A DNA stretch of 64,000 bases, from assembly GCA_019912545.1 (NCBI GenBank), contig JAIOIK010000138.1:46412-110411 (forward strand), given 5' to 3'. Positions 33,120 through 41,163 of this stretch are shown here, piece by piece; within the stretch, counting starts at the first letter, position 1, and every line of letters starts with the position of its first letter. The DNA is from Ignavibacteria bacterium (GTDB taxonomy: Bacteria > Bacteroidota > Ignavibacteria > Tepidaquicellales > OLB5). Below the pieces are notes generated by a model that worked only from the letters and a program-made list of their open reading frames with translations, was not told where the DNA came from and made no database searches. A program made the position numbers and the translations under genes.

Positions 33120-34559
33120 TCATCCAAGTATTTTTTTAGCCTCATCAACAAGCCATGTTTTATAAGGAAAGTAATCCTCTCTTTCAAGTTCATCAATCAT
33201 AACCGTACAGGATCTTTTATCTTCTTTGAACCGGTAATTATTCATAAGGTTAAGGTATTTTATGAACTTTATGTAGAGTAATTTCCGCCCTTCAGTAATA
33301 TATTTGTTGTTCTGAATTGTTTTCTTGAATGTATCAAGCAAACTTTGAAGCGGAATGTTCCAAACCAGGTTATAATATATCATACACTGCAGCAGCCTTA
33401 CATCCATTTTAAGATATTGTTCATCAAATTTCACTTTCGCAAGATATTCCAGCGCTTTTTCGTAGTGCGCAAGAGCGTTATTCAGATAAGAGAGTCCGTA
33501 ATTGTAGAAAGAGTCCCTGTTCGATTCTTCAAGTTCAACAGAATATTTTTCTATGAAGTTTTTTACCCATTCAAATTCTCTCAGTCTGCACCCGCCTACA
33601 ACACAGCTTGTAAAAAAAGAATTAGGCATACTGCCATGAATAAAATATACACCGCTATGGAGTTCAAGAATATAAATATCCTGTGACTCTTTTTGATACT
33701 TCAAATTACCTGATCTTACTTTGCGATGACAGTAATTTTCAAGATTAATATATAGATCACTGATCGTGTTTTTATCAATACTTTTTTCGTGAAACTTTAT
33801 CAGTTCCTTTAGATCAAAAAAGTTTTGTTCTTCCTCAGGTTTTAGGAAAAGCATTACAACTTTGTAATAAATAATAATTAGCGGCACATCTTTGAACTGC
33901 TCAACGTTAAGACTCTGAAGAATATTTTCAAATACACTGGTATCAAATTTAACATTATAAAGGTATGTTGTATTCAGAGTAATAGCGTAATATTTCAATA
34001 CGCTGATAAGGTAAAAATAGGTTATATTATCGGAAAATTGGCGGATATTCTCTGTATTCAGGTATTTTTCATACTTGCCAAGATATAATTCTGCAAGGTA
34101 ACTCAATTTGTGTTCGGCAAACATATACCGGTTCTTGTAGTACGCTGCATCTCTTATATCAAGCCTGTCCAATTCGTCCAATACCTGTTCCACATTTTTT
34201 TCAAAATCTTTATAGAGCTTCCTTTCAAAAAACTCACTCAGCAGGTTATCTCTAAAGATAAAGTTATTGTTAGTGAACCTGGAATAAGCAAGGAATTTTT
34301 CCACAATTTCAAAAAGATAGTGCATCAAAAGACGCATCGTGCTATCCTTATACTGCTTTGAAGGAAATAACTTCTTGAATACCTTTTCTTTTTCAAGCTT
34401 TTCTGCCTCAAAATCAGGAAAAGTTTTCCTGATAACTTCGAAAAGCTTAACTACATTTGCATTCTTGTTAAAGAAAGGAGAAGCAACAAATTCACTGAAT
34501 TCCTTGATCTCTTTTTGCGAAAATGTTTTGATCGCTGCGATCAAACTGCTCTTATTCAA
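33120..34559 (-). CDS. Uncharacterised helical protein, family member 2 of 3
   Basis: 479 residues. The conserved N-terminal block is SQKEIKEFSEFVASPFFNKN, then VVKLFEVIRKTFPDFE and KVFKKLFPSKQYKDSTMRLL. The rest is helical and Tyr/Leu/Lys rich and ends KTWLVDEAKKILG. It overlaps the upstream paralogue (34556-36016) by 4 bp, so translation is coupled. No membrane segment, signal peptide or catalytic signature is visible. The homologue at 1033-2535 lies 30 kb away. The two adjacent copies diverged well apart, so the duplication is old. Confidence 0.85.
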   Translation of the reverse strand: MNKSSLIAAIKTFSQKEIKEFSEFVASPFFNKNANVVKLFEVIRKTFPDFEAEKLEKEKVFKKLFPSKQYKDSTMRLLMHYLFEIVEKFLAYSRFTNNNFIFRDNLLSEFFERKLYKDFEKNVEQVLDELDRLDIRDAAYYKNRYMFAEHKLSYLAELYLGKYEKYLNTENIRQFSDNITYFYLISVLKYYAITLNTTYLYNVKFDTSVFENILQSLNVEQFKDVPLIIIYYKVVMLFLKPEEEQNFFDLKELIKFHEKSIDKNTISDLYINLENYCHRKVRSGNLKYQKESQDIYILELHSGVYFIHGSMPNSFFTSCVVGGCRLREFEWVKNFIEKYSVELEESNRDSFYNYGLSYLNNALAHYEKALEYLAKVKFDEQYLKMDVRLLQCMIYYNLVWNIPLQSLLDTFKKTIQNNKYITEGRKLLYIKFIKYLNLMNNYRFKEDKRSCTVMIDELEREDYFPYKTWLVDEAKKILG

Positions 34560-36016
34560 TCAGGTACCAGCTCCTTTACTTTTTCATTAAGCCATTTTCT
34601 TTCTAGAACGTTCAGGGTTTCATCAAGCTCTGCTTTCAGTTTTCTTAATTCTGCTGGGTTCCGTTTTTCTTTAAGTTTAACCAACCTGGTGAAATATTTC
34701 AGAAAATTAGAGATACGTTCAAACCTGCTATCAGAAAGTGATTTTTTGTTATTTGTGAGGAAATGTCTGTAGGAATCTATCTGGTAATGTGCCTGGTTAG
34801 TTTGTGAGAGTTCATAATAAACCATTAATGTCAGGTCTCTGATTGGCAGTTTGTATTGTATGTGTTTGACTGATTTGATCAAACTTAAATGTCTGAGGGA
34901 ATTTTCAAATAGTTTTCTTCCAAAATTCAGCCTGGCCAGTGCATAATTAGCAACCAGTTCCCTGCTATCGGGGGAGAGTTTAATGCTGAAGGTGCTGATA
35001 AAGTCTTCTGCCCAATCATAAGCTTTCGAAGTAATTGCAGTCTTTGCAATATTTCCAAATACCAGGTCATCTATATATATATGTTCACTTGCAGCATAAA
35101 GCCCTTGCTCCACACATATTTTATAGAGTTCAAATCTTTCTTCAAGAAAATCCTTGTTTACCTTGTACTCCCTGTTTACACAAAAGCTTTGAAGTATATT
35201 ATGCAGGCTGTACCGGTCACTGTGGTTCAGCTGATCTCTTTCATTGATCAATATATCTTTTAGAATCGTGTAATATTTTTCTTCATTTTCTTTGAGCAGT
35301 AAAACTTCATAAAGGTGCAGCTTGATCTTGGTTTTACTGATGAAATGATTTTCATTTTTAAGCAGGTATTCCATAATGTGGTCAATAAAATCATACTTAT
35401 ATTCAATATGTTCATAATTGGCCTTATCCAGCAAAAAACGATAATGACTAAGTGCCTTCGAAAGATAAAAACTTGTAAGGTCGTCATCGATATAAGTTAT
35501 GGTTTTATCAGTATAATTCTTATAGTCTTTGTGTTTGAACTTGCTCCAGTCCATGTAAATCTCCATCTCATTGTGGAGCTGGTACTTTTTGAAATAATAA
35601 GCCGGGCCTCTGTATTTTGTTTTCTCAAGATCTTCTTCGATCTCAGAATAATATCTTAAGAATACCTTCTCAAGTTTTCTTTCATTAAGTTCCTTTAAAA
35701 GGCCTATGCCTCTATCCAGGTCATCTTTGCGTGAGTTTTTATATGCAAGGTAGTCTTCGGCAAGCTTGCCGAGGTTATAAATAACTGTCCTCATAAAACC
35801 ATCGTTGTAAACTGTTTTACCAAAGATCTTTTCGTGAATATGTTCCTTAGTGATCTTCTTGTTTTCAAACTCAGGATGAAATTTCTTCAGAAAATCATAA
35901 AGCTTTTTTACATTCTTATTTTTGTTGAAAAAGGGAGAGTTTACGAATTCACCGAATTCTTTATATTCTTTTGCTGAAAGCTTACTTAATATGTTTAGCA
36001 GTGTCGAGCTTATCAT
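34556..36016 (-). CDS. Uncharacterised helical protein, family member 3 of 3
   Basis: 486 residues. The N-terminal block is SAKEYKEFGEFVNSPFFNKN, then VKKLYDFLKKFHPEFE and IHEKIFGKTVYNDGFMRTV, close to members 1 and 2. Helical throughout by composition, with many Tyr and Lys; the end is RKWLNEKVKELVPD, sharing the Trp-Leu-x-x-x-(A/V)-K pattern with member 2. It is the first gene of a two-gene unit with member 2. No known domain recognised. Whether the pair forms a heteromer is an inference. Confidence 0.85.
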   Translation of the reverse strand: MISSTLLNILSKLSAKEYKEFGEFVNSPFFNKNKNVKKLYDFLKKFHPEFENKKITKEHIHEKIFGKTVYNDGFMRTVIYNLGKLAEDYLAYKNSRKDDLDRGIGLLKELNERKLEKVFLRYYSEIEEDLEKTKYRGPAYYFKKYQLHNEMEIYMDWSKFKHKDYKNYTDKTITYIDDDLTSFYLSKALSHYRFLLDKANYEHIEYKYDFIDHIMEYLLKNENHFISKTKIKLHLYEVLLLKENEEKYYTILKDILINERDQLNHSDRYSLHNILQSFCVNREYKVNKDFLEERFELYKICVEQGLYAASEHIYIDDLVFGNIAKTAITSKAYDWAEDFISTFSIKLSPDSRELVANYALARLNFGRKLFENSLRHLSLIKSVKHIQYKLPIRDLTLMVYYELSQTNQAHYQIDSYRHFLTNNKKSLSDSRFERISNFLKYFTRLVKLKEKRNPAELRKLKAELDETLNVLERKWLNEKVKELVPD

Positions 36017-36496
36017 AAAAAAACTAAGTGATTATTTTTCAGCCAAATATAATTCACTTTTAAGCTATAAGAAACACATTTTTTTACTCTATCATGGTAT
36101 TTTTTTGATTTTTATCACAAAATCCCAATATATGCCCGTTAAATTGGCTCGAATTTGAGATTAAGATTGCACTTTCTAAAAACAATCATAGCAGAGTTTT
36201 GAGCCAATTCCATGACAATTTAAGTATTATTAGGCCTCGGTTTTAAATAATCAGAAACATTCCGGAATTAATTTCAGTGGCTGAATATCAAAAACTTAAT
36301 TATTTATTCTTCCGAATTTATCCATATGTTATTACAGATATTTAGATGTGAAAACCCGATTCAATTTTGTTGTCATTTTAGAAAAACAAAGAACATCAAT
36401 ATAATCATTTCTTTGTTAAGTCTAAATTTTGAAGCTATCTTTGTAACAAGTAGAAACTTAACATCAAATTTTTCTTTAAAGAAAGGAACTTAAATT
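36017..36496. other. 480-bp divergent intergenic region
   Basis: It separates the minus-strand paralogue pair from the plus-strand small-gene cluster. It holds the promoter TTG-N20-TATCTTTG at 36413-36443 and an inverted pair AATTGGCTC (36142-36150) / GAGCCAATT (36201-36209) that could be a regulatory site. No gene is visible in it. Confidence 0.5.
36413..36443 (+). promoter_or_regulatory. Promoter of the small-gene cluster: TTG-N20-TATCTTTG
   Basis: TTG 36413-36415 and TATCTTTG 36436-36443 with a 20-bp spacer, identical in form to the der promoter. The leader to ATG 36497 is about 45 nt and ends with AAAGGA at a good distance for ribosome binding. Confidence 0.65.
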
Positions 36497-36907
36497 ATGT
36501 TTGGATTCGGAAAAAAAATCGAAAAGGACCCTAAGAAAGCAATTGAAAACGCTGATAATGCCATCAACTCAGGTGTTACGGGTTTTTTAACAAAAACATT
36601 CATGGGAAAAGATTTTGTTGACCAGGCCAATGCCGGCTTAAACATGGCAAAGAATTATACAGATACAGGCAATCTTGCGCAAACCGGCATGGGAGCAACA
36701 GCAGACGTACTCAGCATTGCAGATACCGGCGCATTGATAAACTACAACCCTGTTGTTAAGATGAAGCTCAACATTACTCCACAATTCGGACCGGCTTTCC
36801 AGGCTGATGTTGAGACCGCAGTTTCAAAAATTGCGATCCCAAGGGTTGGCGATAAGATCAACATTAAATACAACCCGGCAAATACCTCACAGGTATTAGT
36901 TATATAA
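36497..36907 (+). CDS. Small protein with PVV/VGDKI beta domain, function unknown
   Basis: 136 residues. The N-terminal half is a helical segment with GFGKKIEKDPKKAIENADNA. The C-terminal ~70 residues are a beta domain with TGALINYNPVVKMKLNI, FQADVETAVSKIAIPRVGDK and NIKYNPANTSQVLVI. A similar pattern (dTGxxINxxPVV...VxPxxGxPF...PRxGxxVxVxYdPxxPxxV) occurs in many bacteria, often in membrane or stress proteins, without a defined role. It is the first of four small genes and has the cluster's promoter. No signal peptide. Confidence 0.8.
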   Translation: MFGFGKKIEKDPKKAIENADNAINSGVTGFLTKTFMGKDFVDQANAGLNMAKNYTDTGNLAQTGMGATADVLSIADTGALINYNPVVKMKLNITPQFGPAFQADVETAVSKIAIPRVGDKINIKYNPANTSQVLVI

Positions 36908-36947
36908 ACAGGTTAATCGAAATTAAATCAGGAGATAAACAGGACAA

Positions 36948-37355
36948 ATGAGATTCACAAAAATAACGTTGCTGATCTTTGCTGCAATGATCGCACTCTC
37001 GGGTTGCAGCAGAATAAAGCAAATACAGCAGTTATCTGATAAGATATCCGGTGACAAGCTATACTTCTGCGAGCGTTATGTAACAAAGGAGATCGGGGAA
37101 GGTACAAAGTTTAAGCCGGGTAAGATCACTGTTATGCTTAAGCTTAATAATCCAATTGGCGAAAGTGAAGTGGATATTAATGTAACCGATGTTGCTTCAG
37201 GCAAGCCGGTTGATACGTTTCCGTTCACAGTTCAATCGAGCTGGGATTATATCCACTTTGATGATGTTGATTTCAAGGAAAAAGGCAAATACAAAGTCAG
37301 CTGCATTAAGAAAAATGGCGATGTGATTGCAACTAATGAAGTTGAGATCATATAA
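36948..37355 (+). CDS. Lipoprotein of the YFCE family, function unknown
   Basis: 135 residues. The leader MRFTKITLLIFAAMIALSGC ends in a lipobox (LSGC) with the acceptor Cys at position 20. The domain that follows shows LYFCERYVTKEIG, then FKPGKITVMLKLNN, VDTFPFTV, DYIHFDDVDFKEKGKYKVSC and a strand end. The protein at 54121-54525 shares the YFCExY...GKITVMxK...F/Y...GxYxxx(C/F) order and length, so the two are paralogues. The domain may be a small beta sandwich at the cell envelope. It is the second gene of the small-gene cluster. Confidence 0.85.
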   Translation: MRFTKITLLIFAAMIALSGCSRIKQIQQLSDKISGDKLYFCERYVTKEIGEGTKFKPGKITVMLKLNNPIGESEVDINVTDVASGKPVDTFPFTVQSSWDYIHFDDVDFKEKGKYKVSCIKKNGDVIATNEVEII

Positions 37356-37367
37356 ACCGAAATTACC

Positions 37368-37559
37368 ATGGATATAAAAAATATTCTGGGAGAACCGGCA
37401 AATATTGATATGACAGGAACTGGCGGAAATTATGCAGGAAACCGGATCAGCAGGTTTAAAACAGGGATATTTATTAATATAATTTTCTTCCTTCTTGCCG
37501 GACTGATCATTGCAGGAACTGCGCTATACATAATTTTCATGATTCTGAAAAGTATTTGA
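37368..37559 (+). CDS. Small single-span membrane protein
   Basis: 63 residues. A soluble N-terminal 30 residues (MDIKNILGEPANID, then a glycine-rich TGTGGNYAGNRISRF stretch) precede one long hydrophobic segment, INIIFFLLAGLIIAGTALYIIF. It starts 12 bp after the lipoprotein gene and reads on into the next gene's leader at 37560-37587. Unknown family; reality is supported by the tight spacing and the sensible composition. Confidence 0.7.
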   Translation: MDIKNILGEPANIDMTGTGGNYAGNRISRFKTGIFINIIFFLLAGLIIAGTALYIIFMILKSI

Positions 37560-37587
37560 GGAAACACAAAAGAAAGGCGGCAAATGG

Positions 37588-37827
37588 ATGGATGCTATTA
37601 ACGGGATAACAATTGAACGCTATGCTGAGCTTTGTGCAAAAATGAATGACGTAATTAAAGATAAGGATGCATGTATCAAAATTGCTGCCTCTGAAGGCAT
37701 TAGAAAAGTTGACTGGGAAGCTGCCCACAAAATTTGGCAAAGCATAATGACAGACCCTTCTGATATGGGCAGAACCGCATCAGCATTTGAGAAGTCATGG
37801 CATGCAGCACTTAGTACTAAAAATTAG
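37588..37827 (+). CDS. Small helical protein (DUF6620-like motif)
   Basis: 79 residues. The pattern GITIERYAELCAKM, a short acidic helix, IAASEGI, then DWEAAHKIWQSIMTDP and AFEKSWHAAL resembles the short repeat found in DUF6620 and related proteins (leucine/glutamate YA motif followed by W-x-x-A-x-x-x-W). A purine-rich AAAGGCGG lies upstream. It is the last gene of the cluster at 36.5-37.8 kb. The function is unknown. Confidence 0.75.
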   Translation: MDAINGITIERYAELCAKMNDVIKDKDACIKIAASEGIRKVDWEAAHKIWQSIMTDPSDMGRTASAFEKSWHAALSTKN

Positions 37828-38030
37828 CAAGGCAAGTCCGCTGAAAAAAATAGATCATTTTCATTAACTCCCCCCATAAGCCCATTTTTTTGCGGCTTTT
37901 TTTTTTGCTGAAAAAAGCCCCAAATTCCCCAAAAAATGTGTTTTTAAGTACGTCTCAGGATAAACCATTAGGCCATTTCCTTCATCATATTACAAATAAA
38001 GAATTATTAACTTGAATTTTGGGAGTATTT

Positions 38031-38924
38031 ATGAATTACTTAACAATATTAATAATGGGATCAATTCTGACGGCATTTTCTGCAAAAAGCGTAATTGCAG
38101 ACGACGCAAGACTGCTATTTGAGAAAAACATTCCAACGCAATCCGGTAAAGAACTGACTACAAAACTGATTGCCGGAGGAGTTACGGTCTCTACATGGGC
38201 CAACAATGAGGTTAGCGTGAAAGTATATGGTAATGATGAAGCCGAAGAAAAGGTCATTTTTTCTGCAGAGGAAACCAGTGACGGCGTAAAAGTTGAAGGA
38301 AAGCAAAAAGACACTAAAAACTTCAACAACCTTACCATAAAAGTTGAGATCATAGTGCCTGAAAATTATAACCTCAAACTTCACAGCGCAGGCGGCAGTT
38401 TTTCAATTACAGGATTGCACGGATTAATTATTGCCAATTCATCCGGCGGAAGCATAAAGATTGAAAATACAGTTGGGAATATTCAGGCTTATACTGCAGG
38501 CGGAAATATCAGGATAGAGAACTCGGAAGGAGACATAAAATCTTCCACTTCCGGCGGGAGAATATCGGTCATCAATTATAACGGGAATATTGATGCTTCT
38601 ACGGCGGGCGGTGATGTGCAGCTGGAAGGAAAGAACGGGAAGATAGAAGCATCCACGGCAGGCGGAAATATCAGACTGGATTATGCCGGGAAGAATTTCG
38701 GTATGGATCTGAGTACGCTTGGCGGCAACATTTATGCAACTTTACCCATTGATTTTGACGCTGATGCTGATCTTGGAACCCTTGCAGGAAATATAACCTG
38801 TGATTTTGCAAAAGTTGAAAATTGTAATCATGTATCAAACTACGTAAGGGCGAAATTCAACAATGGCGGCGAAACATTTAAATGTACAACCTCTGCGGGA
38901 AATATTACTGTAACTAAAAAATAA
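38031..38924 (+). CDS. DUF4097-family beta-solenoid protein
   Basis: 297 residues from ATG 38031, preceded by GGGAG at the right distance; a TTG at 38019 is the alternative. A signal-like leader (NYLTILIMGSILTAFSAKSV) precedes a soluble repeat domain of ~20-residue units with the marker (A/S)GGxIxI (SAGGSFSI, SSGGSIKI, TAGGNIRI, TSGGRISV, TAGGDVQL, TAGGNIRL, TLGGNIYA, TSAGNITV). This pattern defines DUF4097, a right-handed beta helix presumed to be envelope-associated. No partner gene is evident. A clear terminator follows at 38944. Confidence 0.88.
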   Translation: MNYLTILIMGSILTAFSAKSVIADDARLLFEKNIPTQSGKELTTKLIAGGVTVSTWANNEVSVKVYGNDEAEEKVIFSAEETSDGVKVEGKQKDTKNFNNLTIKVEIIVPENYNLKLHSAGGSFSITGLHGLIIANSSGGSIKIENTVGNIQAYTAGGNIRIENSEGDIKSSTSGGRISVINYNGNIDASTAGGDVQLEGKNGKIEASTAGGNIRLDYAGKNFGMDLSTLGGNIYATLPIDFDADADLGTLAGNITCDFAKVENCNHVSNYVRAKFNNGGETFKCTTSAGNITVTKK

Positions 38925-38943
38925 AACTATAATATTCTAAAAG

Positions 38944-38979
38944 AGCAGGATCGGCGATTATGGCTATCCTGCTTTTTTT
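38944..38979 (+). terminator. Rho-independent terminator
   Basis: AGCAGGAT (38944-38951) pairs with ATCCTGCT (38966-38973) and is followed by a T run. Confidence 0.85.
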
Positions 38980-39139
38980 ATGAGTCCAGCTTGTATTTTA
39001 TCAGGATAATTCTACTATTAAGATTTATGAAATACACGGTATTTAAGTTTGCTTTTAGGAAACATTTATACCCTTTTGCAGATTTAATGATTATAATAGT
39101 ATCATTGAAATCGCCATTAAATTATCATAACTTGCTTTA

Positions 39140-40411
39140 ATGAAAAGAACTTATGCAATAATAGCGTTAATACTAACAATATTTGTTTTCAACTCATATT
39201 CTCAGCAAAAATTGCTAATACCTATGGATGTAAGCTCTCAAACTGACCATTTAAGAGCTTACGGAATTGCATACAGATACCTTTTACACGGAAAGGAGCT
39301 GGATTGGCTCCTGAATTATCGTGGCGGCTCTTTCCTGTTTGAATATTCTGCTGAGTTATCTGCTGAGTGTGTTGCTAAAGGAGTAAGCTATGAATTGCTT
39401 TCGGGAACGCAGGCTGCACAGGTTTACTCCGAAGTACAGGCAGAAGAAAATAATATGGATGTAGTAAGACTTGAAAAAGTTGCCAAGATAGCTGTTTACG
39501 TCCCTCCAAACTCTCTGCCGTGGGATGATGCCGTTCAGCTTGCGCTTGATTATGTTGAAATTCCATATGACAAAGTGTGGGATGAAGAAGTGCTTCAAGG
39601 TAAGTTAAAAGATTATGACTGGCTCCATTTACACCATGAGGATTTTACCGGGCAATACGGAAAATTTTTCGCCGCATTCGGTTCATCAGCCTGGTATCTT
39701 ACCCAAAAGCAGACAAATGAAGATATGGCAAAAAAACTGGGATTCTCCAAAGTTTCGCAGTTGAAACTTGCCGTTGTAAAAAAACTCAGAGATTATGTTT
39801 CAGGCGGAGGATTCATGTTCACAATGTGTTCTGGGGCAACCACTCCGGATATTGCACTGGCAACACAGTTTACCGATATTTGCGACGCAATGTATGATGG
39901 AGACCCCGCAGATCAGAATGCAAATGACAGGCTGGATTATTCTGAATGCATGGTATTTCAGAACTTTCATGTTCAGTTGAATCCCTATGTTTATGAATAT
40001 TCAGATATTGATGTAACTGACCAGGAATTAATGGCGGGAATGTATAATGACTATTTTACACTCTTTGATTTCAAAGCTAAGATAGATCCTGTTCCAACCA
40101 TGCTAACCCAATGTCATACTGCTGCTGTTAAAGGGTTTCTAGGTCAGGAATCAGCATTCAAAGAGGAATTTCTAAAACCAAGCATGACTATTCTGGCAAA
40201 AAATGAAGGTACTGATTGGGTGAGATATGTACATGGCAATCTAGGCAGAGGCACATTTACATTGTATGGCGGGCATGACCCGGAAGATTATCAGCATGCA
40301 GTTGGCGACCCAAAAACAGATCTCTCGATACATAAAAACTCTCCAGGTTACAGGCTGATATTGAATAATGTACTCTTCCCTGCGGCGAAAAAGAAAAAAC
40401 TCAAAACCTAA
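39140..40411 (+). CDS. Secreted protein, often labelled 'asparagine synthetase B'; function unknown
   Basis: 423 residues with a signal peptide (MKRTYAIIALILTIFVFNSYSQ). The sequence IPMDVSSQTDHLRAYGIAYR, DWLLNYRGGSFLFEY, DYDWLHLHHEDFTGQYGKFF, VSGGGFMFTMCSGATTPDIA and NPYVYEYSDIDVTD is conserved widely in Bacteroidota, where databases call it asparagine synthetase B. I see none of the AsnB glutaminase (N-terminal Cys) or synthetase domains, and AsnB is cytosolic while this is exported. The GGG...CS part resembles the class I amidotransferase nucleophile turn only loosely. I therefore regard the old name as wrong. Confidence 0.85.
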   Translation: MKRTYAIIALILTIFVFNSYSQQKLLIPMDVSSQTDHLRAYGIAYRYLLHGKELDWLLNYRGGSFLFEYSAELSAECVAKGVSYELLSGTQAAQVYSEVQAEENNMDVVRLEKVAKIAVYVPPNSLPWDDAVQLALDYVEIPYDKVWDEEVLQGKLKDYDWLHLHHEDFTGQYGKFFAAFGSSAWYLTQKQTNEDMAKKLGFSKVSQLKLAVVKKLRDYVSGGGFMFTMCSGATTPDIALATQFTDICDAMYDGDPADQNANDRLDYSECMVFQNFHVQLNPYVYEYSDIDVTDQELMAGMYNDYFTLFDFKAKIDPVPTMLTQCHTAAVKGFLGQESAFKEEFLKPSMTILAKNEGTDWVRYVHGNLGRGTFTLYGGHDPEDYQHAVGDPKTDLSIHKNSPGYRLILNNVLFPAAKKKKLKT

Positions 40412-40473
40412 AATCTGAATGTAGGTCCGAGGCATGTTGAGCACAGCAACAAAGTTGTTAGTGAAATCCCGCA

Positions 40474-40486
40474 AAGCGGGGCCTTT
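40474..40486. repeat. Short palindrome CCCGC-AAA-GCGGG
   Basis: A 5-bp GC stem with a preceding AACAAAGTTGTT palindrome (40450-40461). The pair of hairpins lies in an otherwise AT-rich 3' region and may be a degraded repeat element; no second copy was found in the window. Confidence 0.35.
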
Positions 40487-40513
40487 GACTTAATAAAGCT
40501 TCAAGCAGAATAC

Positions 40514-40545
40514 TTGAAAAGGGAGTCCAGGCTCCCTTTTCAATT
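40514..40545. terminator. Bidirectional terminator
   Basis: TTGAAAAGGGAG (40514-40525) pairs with CTCCCTTTTCAA (40532-40543). The T and A tracts suit both the upstream plus-strand gene and the converging Spy-like gene. Confidence 0.8.
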
Positions 40546-40560
40546 AAATATTGTCTTGAT

Positions 40561-41043
40561 TTATTTCAGATTTCCTTTTTTATTGCCTTTGTGTTTTCCT
40601 TTATGCTTTCCTTTATGCTTGCCCTTGTGTTTATCTTTCATTTCTTTTTTATGAGTTTCCCACAATTGCTTTTGGTCTGCATTAAGCAGCGAATTAATCT
40701 GCGTATTTGTTGATTCCCTCATTGCTTTCATCTTATCCTTCATTGCTCTCTTATCCTGATCATTCTTTGATGATTCCCAAATAGCCTTCCTTTCCTTTGA
40801 CTGAGTAATTAAAATATCATAAATCTGCTTATGCTGATCATCGCTGAGTGAAAGTTTTTCCTTCATCCTATCAGCTCTTTTCTGAGCACGTTCTTCGGGA
40901 GTTTTTTTCTGCTTTTTCCCGCTATTATCATCCTGCTGGCTGTACAAGTTTCCCGCAGAAAACATTAGTGCTAACAGGAGTAAAGAAAAGCTGAATGCTT
41001 TGAAATTCATGATTCTGCTGCTTAAATCTTTTGTTTTGTTCAT
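40561..41043 (-). CDS. Spy/LTxxQ-like secreted protein with a KHKG repeat tail
   Basis: 160 residues; ATG 41043 or, better fitting the signal peptide, ATG 41010 (MNFKAFSFSLLLLALMFSAG). The body is helical and charged with the LSDDQHKQIYDIL pattern of Spy/CpxP LTxxQ proteins and the later NSLLNADQKQLWETHKKEM motif, spanning ~60-135. The C-terminus is a tandem KHKG repeat (four to five units), giving a strongly basic His/Lys tail. Spy-like proteins are periplasmic chaperones induced by envelope stress; here the tail might bind metals, nucleic acids or polyanions. It is preceded by a 120-bp AT-rich gap. Confidence 0.8.
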   Translation of the reverse strand: MNKTKDLSSRIMNFKAFSFSLLLLALMFSAGNLYSQQDDNSGKKQKKTPEERAQKRADRMKEKLSLSDDQHKQIYDILITQSKERKAIWESSKNDQDKRAMKDKMKAMRESTNTQINSLLNADQKQLWETHKKEMKDKHKGKHKGKHKGKHKGNKKGNLK

Positions 41044-41163
41044 TTGGTTGAATTAAAGTTATGAAATATTATTTATCTGCCTCTTGTATGTTAAGACAAA
41101 CAAACATCCAAAATAGTTTAAACCAAATGCACACTTTTACAATCGTTTACATATGTAACAGCG

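Noticed and set aside
37880..37925. Possible terminator after the small-gene cluster
   Set aside because: GGCTTTTTT and AAAAAAGCC can pair, but the stem is almost all A-T and no clear T run follows in the right direction; left unannotated.
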